Source: Porticoccaceae bacterium
GTDB taxonomy: Bacteria; Pseudomonadota; Gammaproteobacteria; Pseudomonadales; Porticoccaceae
Direction: 5' to 3'
Assembly (NCBI GenBank): GCA_019090225.1
Contig: JAHRWI010000343.1
Coordinates: 1-7,742, forward strand
Length of the DNA stretch: 7,742 nucleotides
A model generated the notes under the pieces. It saw only the letters and a list, made by a program, of their open reading frames with translations, was not told where the DNA came from and searched no databases. Below are positions 1-5,293 of the stretch, in pieces; position 1 is the first letter of the stretch, and every line of letters starts with the position of its first letter. A program made the translations under genes and the position numbers.

Positions 1-284
1 ACGCCATTTGGCTCGTAATCATAATCACCGGCCTCCAGGGTGCCACCCCTCACCTGTAATTTACCCTTTAGGATGTAGGTATGGGCGGCGGCAAGATGCT
101 TATGTCGCGGGGCCACGTAACCTTTCTTCCAGCGAAACAAGGCAGCCCATCGCCCCGATTCCGGGCCAGTCCAGAGTACTTTGATCCATGCCTTGCCCGG
201 TTCCGATTCGACCCACGGATCACCAGCGCGGACGATAATATCGGCCAATTGATCGTTGATGGGATTAATGTTCTGTAATGCCAT
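1..284 (-). CDS. Cupin-domain protein, probably a mononuclear-metal dioxygenase-like cupin (3' end cut by window edge)
   Basis: The first 94 residues are present; the gene runs off the left edge. It opens MALQNINPIN and starts at the ATG at 282-284, preceded by an AGGAG 7 bases upstream. No signal peptide is seen, so it is probably cytoplasmic. Residues 55-74 fit the first cupin motif: G55, then H61-x-H63, then H68 where many cupins have glutamate, then G74. The stretch GDYDYEPNG near residue 86 resembles the second half of cupins related to 2,4'-dihydroxyacetophenone dioxygenase and acetylacetone-cleaving enzymes, and also ChrR-type cupins. A third metal histidine would lie past the edge. 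It follows the glutathione peroxidase gene by 50 bp in the same direction, so the two are probably one transcript. The fold is fairly sure; substrate and metal are not known. Confidence 0.8.
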   Translation of the reverse strand, partial: MALQNINPINDQLADIIVRAGDPWVESEPGKAWIKVLWTGPESGRWAALFRWKKGYVAPRHKHLAAAHTYILKGKLQVRGGTLEAGDYDYEPNG

Positions 285-334
285 ACCGGTTCTCCTGAGT
301 TTATTGGGGTGGCTGCTAAAAGACCGAGATGCAC

Positions 335-886
335 TTAAGCGGCAAGTGCGCTTTCAATGGCACTCACTAAGACGCCATCTTCAGGGCTCATATCCGGGGC
401 GAAGCGGCCCAGCACTGTGCCGTCGCGACCAACCAGAAACTTTTCGAAATTCCAGGTCACGTCGGTGCAGAGTTTCGGCAGCAAACCATTTTTAGCCAGG
501 GCATCCTTCAGTTTGCCACCTGCGGCAGCTTCGGCCTCGGGCTGAGCTTCGATCAGCGTGGCATAGAGTGGATGCCTTGGTTCGCTATTAACATTGACCT
601 TGCTGAACATGGGGAACGCGACACCAAAATTGCTTGTGCAGAAATCCTGAATTTCCGCGTCAGTGCCCGGCTCCTGACCCGCGAAATCGTTACAGGGAAA
701 CCCTAACACCACAAAATTCTGGTTCTGGTATTTCTCGTAAAGTTTTTCCAGGCCTTCGTACTGGGGTGTCAGGCCACATTTGGATGCGACGTTAACAATC
801 AAGGCCACCTGGCCCTGATATTCGGCAAACATCGCTTCGCTGCCGTCGATCTTGTTAAGAGGGATATCGTAGAGTGAAGTGCTCAT
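335..886 (-). CDS. Glutathione peroxidase family protein (Cys-type, probably thioredoxin-dependent)
   Basis: A complete 183-residue thiol peroxidase that reduces hydrogen peroxide and organic hydroperoxides. There is no signal peptide, so it acts in the cytoplasm. Family marks are clear: VNVASKCGLT with peroxidatic Cys37, GFPCNDFAGQEPG with Gln71, and WNFEKFLV with Trp145 and Asn146, which complete the Cys-Gln-Trp-Asn catalytic tetrad. Cysteine replaces selenocysteine. Cys83 lies 46 residues after Cys37, the spacing I recall for the resolving cysteine of thioredoxin-using enzymes such as the Drosophila one, so thioredoxin is a more likely reductant than glutathione despite the name. The start is supported by AGGAG 7 bases before the ATG. 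The cupin follows 50 bp downstream; the exported peroxiredoxin gene ends 156 bp upstream. Family assignment is very sure, reductant is inferred. Confidence 0.96.
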   Translation of the reverse strand: MSTSLYDIPLNKIDGSEAMFAEYQGQVALIVNVASKCGLTPQYEGLEKLYEKYQNQNFVVLGFPCNDFAGQEPGTDAEIQDFCTSNFGVAFPMFSKVNVNSEPRHPLYATLIEAQPEAEAAAGGKLKDALAKNGLLPKLCTDVTWNFEKFLVGRDGTVLGRFAPDMSPEDGVLVSAIESALAA

Positions 887-935
887 GGTCTTTCTCCTGG
901 ATTAATTATGATTTTGTTGGGCGTTGCCTAAGATT

Positions 936-963
936 AGTGTAGGTGTCTTCCGAGAATTTTGAA
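936..963 (-). promoter_or_regulatory. Possible sigma70-type promoter for the glutathione peroxidase gene
   Basis: Read on the minus strand, TTCAAA (958-963) and TACACT (936-941) are 16 bases apart; each matches four of six consensus bases. It sits about 50 bases before the start codon in the 156-bp gap between the peroxiredoxin and glutathione peroxidase genes, where a promoter would be expected. I saw no convincing binding site for a peroxide regulator. This is a weak match and could be chance. Confidence 0.25.
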
Positions 964-1042
964 TTGCCCTCGTTTGGGGAATAGTAGTTACCACTCTCAC
1001 CGCTAGTGGGAACGCCCCCTCTTGACTCTAAAGTGAGTTGCT

Positions 1043-1564
1043 CTATTTATTCGCTTCAAGGGTGATGCCCAGTTCTGTCAGCTTCGCAGCCATATCCCCG
1101 GCTGAAGTCGCCGGGTTTACATTTTTATCAATGGCTAAAATTTTACCGTCCTTGCCGATATAAAAAGTATGCCGAGCGGCGACACCAGTCTCGCCTAATA
1201 CACCATATGCCCGCGCCACTTGCTTCGATGGATCACTCAGCAAGGGAAAATCTGCTTTTTGCTGTTTGGCAAAACCGATATTTTTCTCAATGGGATCAAC
1301 ACTGGCCATAAAATACGAGACCGAAAATTTATTCAATAAATGGCCATTCTCGGCCAGGGACTTACATTCGATAGTACATCCCCGCGTGTAGGCTTTAGGA
1401 AACCAGGCGAGAACGACTGCCTGTTCACCACGATGGTTCGCTAATCGGTGAATCTGACCGTCAGTACCTTCAAGTGAAAAATCAGGTGCTACATCGCCAA
1501 TCTCCAGGCAGAAGGACGGAATCGACCATAAGATTAATAGAACAAGTGTAATTGTATGTTTCAT
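1043..1564 (-). CDS. Exported peroxiredoxin (AhpC/TSA superfamily, PrxQ/Bcp-like)
   Basis: A complete 173-residue thiol peroxidase. Residues 1-19 form a signal peptide (charged MKH, then a hydrophobic run ending SIPSFC), so it should act in the periplasm; Cys19 does not lie in a good lipobox. The mature protein has the thioredoxin-like AhpC/TSA fold: IGDVAPDFSLEGTDG at 22-36, then the active site P56-x3-T60-x2-C63 in FPKAYTRGCTIEC, and a conserved Arg131. Cys63 is peroxidatic. Cys67, four residues later, is the likely resolving partner; E. coli Bcp has it five residues later. The motif AWFPKAYT..CT.ECKSL recalls a bacterial subgroup that I know only as peroxiredoxin family proteins. The ribosome site is weak (GAGG about 10 bases upstream). 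Its periplasmic reductant is unknown. It lies between yjdM and the glutathione peroxidase gene, all on one strand. Confidence 0.93.
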   Translation of the reverse strand: MKHTITLVLLILWSIPSFCLEIGDVAPDFSLEGTDGQIHRLANHRGEQAVVLAWFPKAYTRGCTIECKSLAENGHLLNKFSVSYFMASVDPIEKNIGFAKQQKADFPLLSDPSKQVARAYGVLGETGVAARHTFYIGKDGKILAIDKNVNPATSAGDMAAKLTELGITLEANK

Positions 1565-1690
1565 CGCCTGGCGACCTCGCTAGTTACGCCGTCATCATTG
1601 CTCAAATTGCTGATAAAAAACGCTACAGTTTTGAATTATTGCCTGGTTATTTTTAACTACCGTACTCTGCCTGGAAGGCTTTAGCCTCAC

Positions 1691-2032
1691 TCAAATCTTT
1701 TTAACAAATCCAGATTTCAGTTTCATTGCGCCAATACCCTCAATTTTGCAGTCGATGTCGTGATCGCCATCCACCAGGCGAATATTCTTAACTTTGGTAC
1801 CAACCTTCACCACTGATGAAGAACCCTTCACTTTCAGGTCTTTGATCACGGTGACACTATCTCCGTCGCTGAGGATATTGCCGTTACTGTCTTTTATAAT
1901 CGCTTCGTCTTCCTCGCTTTTAGCCGCCGCTACTTGCGGCCATTCGTGAGCGCATTCCGGGCAGACGTACATCTCTCCGTCCTGGTAGGTGTATTCGGAG
2001 TTACATGTGGGGCAATGGGGGAGATCACTCAT
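1691..2032 (-). CDS. yjdM: Zinc-ribbon protein YjdM (older name PhnA)
   Basis: A complete 113-residue protein, near-collinear with E. coli YjdM (about 111 residues) as I remember it, including PHCPTCNSEYTY, KDLKVKGSSS and GTKVKNIRLV. The N-terminal zinc ribbon has two CPxC knuckles, Cys7/Cys10 and Cys24/Cys27, and the C-terminal two thirds is a small SH3-like beta domain. It is cytoplasmic. The old name phnA came from closeness to the phosphonate operon in E. coli; it is not the phosphonoacetate hydrolase, and its biochemical role is unsettled. No phosphonate genes occur here. AGGA lies 7 bases before the ATG. The DUF5062-type gene ends 37 bp upstream on the same strand, so the two may be co-transcribed. 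The identification is very sure, the function is not known. Confidence 0.96.
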   Translation of the reverse strand: MSDLPHCPTCNSEYTYQDGEMYVCPECAHEWPQVAAAKSEEDEAIIKDSNGNILSDGDSVTVIKDLKVKGSSSVVKVGTKVKNIRLVDGDHDIDCKIEGIGAMKLKSGFVKKI

Positions 2033-2044
2033 GGTGGTTTCCTG

Positions 2045-2054
2045 CTGAATTCAG
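2045..2054. repeat. 10-bp perfect palindrome in the yjdM leader
   Basis: CTGAATTCAG reads the same on both strands. It lies in the 37-bp gap between the DUF5062-type gene and yjdM, just upstream of the yjdM ribosome site. It could be an operator half of some kind, but a palindrome this short may well be chance. Confidence 0.3.
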
Positions 2055-2069
2055 TCCTGGTTAATTTGC

Positions 2070-2303
2070 TTATAACTTTGAGGCCCAGATAGCCAGTTTA
2101 TGGCGCATGGTTTTCTGGGAGATCTGATCTTCGGGTATGGGTTGAATGACTGCGTCGTGGATCAACAGGCGATAGATATATTCGACTTTTTCATTGGCTG
2201 AGTCGGTGGCTTCAAATTCGACTACGCCGCGCTTTTCTGCATACTTAACGCCCTCGTCGATGGCTTTTTTTAAGAGTTCTTTTTCATTTTTTAATTTTTT
2301 CAT
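2070..2303 (-). CDS. Small DUF5062-family protein of unknown function
   Basis: A complete 77-residue protein. It starts with a very lysine- and glutamate-rich helix (MKKLKNEKELLKKAIDEG) and continues with EKVEYIYRLLIHD and HKLAIWASKL. These blocks match my memory of the DUF5062 family of Vibrio, Shewanella and related gammaproteobacteria; I could not check this by search. There is no signal peptide, membrane segment or cysteine, and it looks all-helical and cytoplasmic. An AGGAG 9 bases before the ATG supports the start. The TonB receptor gene ends 47 bp upstream and yjdM begins 37 bp downstream, all on one strand, with no convincing terminator in either gap, so read-through from the receptor gene is possible. 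No function can be proposed. Confidence 0.8.
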   Translation of the reverse strand: MKKLKNEKELLKKAIDEGVKYAEKRGVVEFEATDSANEKVEYIYRLLIHDAVIQPIPEDQISQKTMRHKLAIWASKL

Positions 2304-2350
2304 ATCGGCTTGCTCCTGGCTCTTTAAGTCTTACAATATACTTACCGCAT

Positions 2351-4471
2351 TTATAATTGCCGCGTTATTTCGATAAACCCGGTACGAGGCTCGCCGACAA
2401 AATATCTGTCCTGGCCAAAGCCAAAATCAGCTCGGTCAGCATAATTTTCATCGAGCATGTTGTTAATGCGCACTCCAAGCTGCCAGTCCGGTGTGGCCTG
2501 CCATTGCCAGCGTAGGTTTAACAGACGATGGCCGCGATAGCTGTGTTCATTTTCAGGATCGGTGTAATAACTACCCATATAGACCCATTCTAGCTCGGCT
2601 GTGCCCGCGCGCTCGAATGCTTTGCCCACTTGCATACTACTCATGTATCGCGGTGCGGTGTCGATGTCGTTGCCGCTGATATCGACGTCGCTAATGGCCA
2701 TGTTGCTGTCGTAGGTGTGTTTGGCGTAGCTGGCATTTAATGTGGCGAACCAGTTGCTGTTGCTCGACCAGGCCAGGGCGAGATCAAGGCCGGTATGTTT
2801 GGTCGATGCGCCACTGATGTTTTGACGATCGGTATCCTGAAAAATCACGTCGTCTTTTTCCATACGGAAGGCGGCGAGGCTGTAGCGCCAGTTCTGCGTA
2901 TCACCGCGCAGGCCAATTTCGATACTATCGAGGGTTTCTTCTTCGAGGTCTGTACTGAGCTGGCCTTCTTGCAGGCGATATAACTCGGTGGTTTGCGGCG
3001 CTCGATAAGCTCTCGACAGATTGCTGAAAACACTCAACCAGGGCGAGAATTCATAGACCCCGCCGAGCTGCCATGAGGCATTATTAAAATGATCGGCTCG
3101 ATCATCCGGGTTAGCAAAGCGGCAGTCTACGCCGACCGCGCATGGCCCATTTGGGGGAGGGCTGTCCGGGGCAGAGCTTTCCGGAGCCTTATTTTCGTAG
3201 TCATAGCTGAGCCATTCATAACGCAGACCGGCGGATAAGATCAATGCCGAACTCGCCTGCCACTGTAATAAGGTAAAGGGCGAAATGACCTGGGCATCGA
3301 CCTCGTAATCGTAATGCACTCCTGCGGGTATCGAGGGGCTGAAGCTATCTACCTGGGTTTCTTCGAGCTTGCCCTGGGTATATTCGCCGTCCAGACCGCT
3401 ATGAATTGTCCATTGATTCTTAAGTTGATGATGGAAAGCGGCTTGCCATCCGGCGCTGGTGTGGCTGTTTTTTTCCACCGGCTGCCAGGGCAGGAAGTGC
3501 ATTAAAAATTCCATGTCGGTATTGCGCAAATAGGGTGTGAAGGTCCAGCTGGTAGTTTCGCTTTGTGTATATTCGAAATTCACATTGAGTCGCTGTGAGC
3601 TGGCATCCCGATAGGCCTCAGGATTGGGGTTTTCCTTTCTGCGGCGATCATCCAGGTAAGCATCGTCACCTCTGATAAAACCCGCGGTTTCCTGATTTAG
3701 ATTGGTAAAGGCCGCTGTGGTTGTAATAAATAAACCGCCCTGGTTAGTGTCGAGTTGGGCACGATGACTGAGTTTAAGTTTTTGCTGATCGAAACCGGCC
3801 TTGTCTTTGTAGCCACCATCGTGGACGCCACTAAATGCTGCTGACCAGTCTTGATTGTTAGCGCCACCATTTTGCCGCCATGTTGTTCGGTAGTAATCAT
3901 GACTGCCGGCCTCTATGCTGATTGTGCTGGCGCGGGTTCTATCTGGTACAGGGCTAACGACATTGATCACCCCATGCATGGCATTGGTGCCATAGAGCAC
4001 TGACTGCGGCCCGGATAAGACTTCAATGCGCTCAGCTAGCTCACTGGTGGATTCAAATAATTGGTTGAGGTTGCAGAAGCCTGCTCCGCGCAGGGGGATA
4101 TTGTCTTCCGCCATTAGAAAGGCTCCACAGGCACCCGCGCCAGTTAATACCGGCGAGCGAATGGCGGTGAGGTGTTCCTGACCATTGCCACGACTGATCC
4201 AGACGCCGGGGGCACGCACCAGGGATTCTGCAATATGGCGATGCTTGATGATGCCTAAGTCATTTTCGCCAAGGCTGTAAGCCGAACCAGGCCACAGGGA
4301 CGGGCTTTGACCGGTGCGGGAAGCCTGAATAATGATTTCATTAAGCGTGGGCTGTGCAGCATGGTGGGGAGCATTAACATCGACGGGCCTGACAAGCGAT
4401 GTGTCTTTTGCAGCACCCCAGGCGAACGGCGACAAACACACTAAACTGAAAACCAATAAATGTTGCCTCAT
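2351..4471 (-). CDS. TonB-dependent outer-membrane receptor, substrate unknown
   Basis: A 706-residue receptor that would import a ligand across the outer membrane using TonB energy. I start at the ATG at 4469-4471 because it begins a good signal peptide (MRQHLLVFSLVCLSPFAWGA, cleaved near residue 20). The frame stays open upstream to a TTG at 4534, but that would put 21 non-signal residues in front. No clear ribosome site precedes either start. A likely TonB box is LNEIIIQAS at 43-51. The plug spans about 50-175, with AERIEVLSGPQSVLYGTNAMHGVINVV. The 22-strand barrel fills the rest, with NLSRAYRAPQTTELYRLQ at 484-501 and a closing strand ending TGFIEITRQL; the last residue is Leu where Phe is usual. 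Two cysteine pairs stand out: Cys115/Cys133 in the plug and Cys444/Cys450 in a Pro-rich loop. It diverges from the Rieske-quinoprotein pair, so a link to that oxidation system is plausible. No clear Fur box is visible. Confidence 0.93.
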   Translation of the reverse strand: MRQHLLVFSLVCLSPFAWGAAKDTSLVRPVDVNAPHHAAQPTLNEIIIQASRTGQSPSLWPGSAYSLGENDLGIIKHRHIAESLVRAPGVWISRGNGQEHLTAIRSPVLTGAGACGAFLMAEDNIPLRGAGFCNLNQLFESTSELAERIEVLSGPQSVLYGTNAMHGVINVVSPVPDRTRASTISIEAGSHDYYRTTWRQNGGANNQDWSAAFSGVHDGGYKDKAGFDQQKLKLSHRAQLDTNQGGLFITTTAAFTNLNQETAGFIRGDDAYLDDRRRKENPNPEAYRDASSQRLNVNFEYTQSETTSWTFTPYLRNTDMEFLMHFLPWQPVEKNSHTSAGWQAAFHHQLKNQWTIHSGLDGEYTQGKLEETQVDSFSPSIPAGVHYDYEVDAQVISPFTLLQWQASSALILSAGLRYEWLSYDYENKAPESSAPDSPPPNGPCAVGVDCRFANPDDRADHFNNASWQLGGVYEFSPWLSVFSNLSRAYRAPQTTELYRLQEGQLSTDLEEETLDSIEIGLRGDTQNWRYSLAAFRMEKDDVIFQDTDRQNISGASTKHTGLDLALAWSSNSNWFATLNASYAKHTYDSNMAISDVDISGNDIDTAPRYMSSMQVGKAFERAGTAELEWVYMGSYYTDPENEHSYRGHRLLNLRWQWQATPDWQLGVRINNMLDENYADRADFGFGQDRYFVGEPRTGFIEITRQL

Positions 4472-4505
4472 AAAATATGGATTCAGCACTGCAATTCGGC
4501 GCTGG

Positions 4506-4534
4506 ATAATTGGCTCAAAAAAATTGTTCTTCAA
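4506..4534 (-). promoter_or_regulatory. Possible promoter for the TonB receptor gene
   Basis: On the minus strand, TTGAAG (4529-4534) and AATTAT (4506-4511) are separated by 17 bases, each matching four of six sigma70 consensus bases. The site lies 35 bases upstream of the chosen ATG. If it is real, the in-frame TTG at 4534 is inside the promoter and cannot be the start, which agrees with the signal-peptide argument. Confidence 0.3.
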
Positions 4535-4550
4535 GCTATTTCTCTGGTCA

Positions 4551-4580
4551 TTGACGGTTTGCCTTGGTATTGGATTTATA
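4551..4580 (+). promoter_or_regulatory. Possible promoter for the Rieske-quinoprotein operon
   Basis: TTGACG (4551-4556) matches the -35 consensus at five of six bases. The AT-rich run TTTATATTT follows; TTTATA at 4575-4580 is 18 bases away but is a poor -10, and TATATT at 4577-4582 is a better match but 20 bases away. The imperfect geometry suggests an activator-dependent promoter or a misread. The -35 overlaps by one base the left arm of the inverted repeat at 4556-4627. Confidence 0.35.
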
Positions 4581-4627
4581 TTTGTGCAAGCATAACGCCC
4601 TTAACGAGAAATAAGGATAGGCAAACC
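4556..4627. repeat. 9-bp perfect inverted repeat, arms 54 bp apart, in the divergent gap
   Basis: GGTTTGCCT at 4556-4564 is repeated in inverted form as AGGCAAACC at 4619-4627. The left arm abuts the -35-like TTGACG, and the right arm lies 6 bases before the Rieske start codon. The arms could be a pair of regulator sites bridged by a DNA loop, or the foot of a long stem in the leader RNA. By rough count, an exact 9-bp match is expected by chance only in a few percent of gaps this size. Confidence 0.5.
4599..4616 (+). other. Small hairpin covering the only Shine-Dalgarno-like bases of the Rieske leader
   Basis: CCTTA (4599-4603) can pair with TAAGG (4612-4616) around an 8-base loop. The right arm contains most of AAGGA (4613-4617), the only strong anti-16S match ahead of the Rieske ATG. 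That match is 16 bases from the ATG, too far for normal use. The hairpin is short, and its role is speculative. Confidence 0.25.
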
Positions 4628-4633
4628 CCGACA

Positions 4634-5266
4634 ATGAAAAACTGTTCACCAGAAGACTGCCCCTGCCGAGCTACTGGGCCACTCAATCGCAGTCGCCGCG
4701 CCCTGTTAAAGCTGGGTTTATTAACAGCCATCAGCTCACCCTGCGGTGTTTTCTCCACAGCCATTGCCGCAAGCAAACCGGAAAAAATGCGCCCCCAGCC
4801 CGGTGACAAACTGGTCTTCGCCTTTGGTGATCGAGAAGGTCAGCTTATTCAAAGCGAGGATATTAAACTTGATGCCAAGCCGGTTGAAGCTTACCCAAAG
4901 TTTGTCGCGGACAATGCGGAGAACAGCATCGTCCGCGACCGATCCCGGCTGAATATGGTGCTGGTGATGCGCCTCTCAACAGATTCCCTGAACGACGCTA
5001 TGAAGCAGAACGTTAGCGATGGCCTGGTTGCCTACTCCGCAGTGTGTACTCACACCGGCTGCACTGTGGAGGGTTGGGATGCGGATAACAAACAAATGAT
5101 TTGCCCTTGCCACGGTTCGCTTTACGATGCCACCAATAGCGCAAATGTGGTGAAAGGCCCAGCGCCTAAACCCTTGGCCATGTTGCCACTGCGCCTTGAG
5201 GCGGGGCACCTTACCGTCGCTGAAAAATTCTCACGAAAAGTTGGCTTTCAACAACAACGATATTAA
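4634..5266 (+). CDS. Tat-exported Rieske [2Fe-2S] protein
   Basis: A 210-residue electron carrier facing the periplasm. I chose the ATG at 4634 because it places a twin-arginine signal (SRRALLK, residues 20-26) and a hydrophobic segment to about residue 46 at the N-terminus; the ribosome site is weak. Tat export fits a protein folded around its cluster before transport. The hydrophobic segment may be cleaved near AIAA or kept as an anchor. The Rieske domain has CTHTGC (Cys138, His140, Cys143) and CPCHGSLYD (Cys157, Cys159, His160). Cys138, His140, Cys157 and His160 hold the cluster, and Cys143-Cys159 form the disulfide. Ser162 and Tyr164 match residues that raise the potential in bc1-type Rieske proteins. 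No cytochrome b or c1 gene is nearby; instead the quinoprotein gene follows after 27 bp. It is therefore probably not the bc1 subunit but a dedicated acceptor for that dehydrogenase (inference). Confidence 0.93.
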   Translation: MKNCSPEDCPCRATGPLNRSRRALLKLGLLTAISSPCGVFSTAIAASKPEKMRPQPGDKLVFAFGDREGQLIQSEDIKLDAKPVEAYPKFVADNAENSIVRDRSRLNMVLVMRLSTDSLNDAMKQNVSDGLVAYSAVCTHTGCTVEGWDADNKQMICPCHGSLYDATNSANVVKGPAPKPLAMLPLRLEAGHLTVAEKFSRKVGFQQQRY

Positions 5267-5282
5267 TTCAAAAAAATAAATC

Positions 5283-5287
5283 AGGAG
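5283..5287 (+). promoter_or_regulatory. Strong ribosome binding site of the quinoprotein gene
   Basis: AGGAG lies 6 bases before the ATG at 5294, in contrast to the weak site of the Rieske gene just upstream. It fixes the quinoprotein start and suggests that the second gene of the pair is translated more strongly than the first. Confidence 0.8.
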
Positions 5288-5293
5288 CACCGC

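Noticed and set aside
991..1009. CCACT/AGTGG hairpin downstream of the peroxiredoxin gene as a terminator
   Set aside because: The stem has only five pairs with a 9-base loop, and no T-run follows on the minus strand.
1676..1687. AGGCT/AGCCT inverted repeat just after the yjdM stop as a terminator
   Set aside because: The loop is two bases and no T-run follows in the direction of transcription.
4472..4534. TTG-initiated 21-residue extension of the TonB receptor
   Set aside because: It would bury the signal peptide, has no ribosome site, and overlaps a promoter-like pair.
4460..4633. 58-residue N-terminal extension of the Rieske protein from an ATG at 4460
   Set aside because: It would start inside the divergent receptor gene and move the twin-arginine motif far from the N-terminus, where it could not work as a signal.
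4472..4633. Fur box controlling the TonB receptor
   Set aside because: No stretch comes close to the 19-bp Fur consensus; the short GATAATT alone is not enough.
4634..5266. Rieske gene as the petA/qcrA subunit of a bc1 complex
   Set aside because: No cytochrome b or c1 gene follows; a quinoprotein gene does, so a bc1 gene symbol would mislead.
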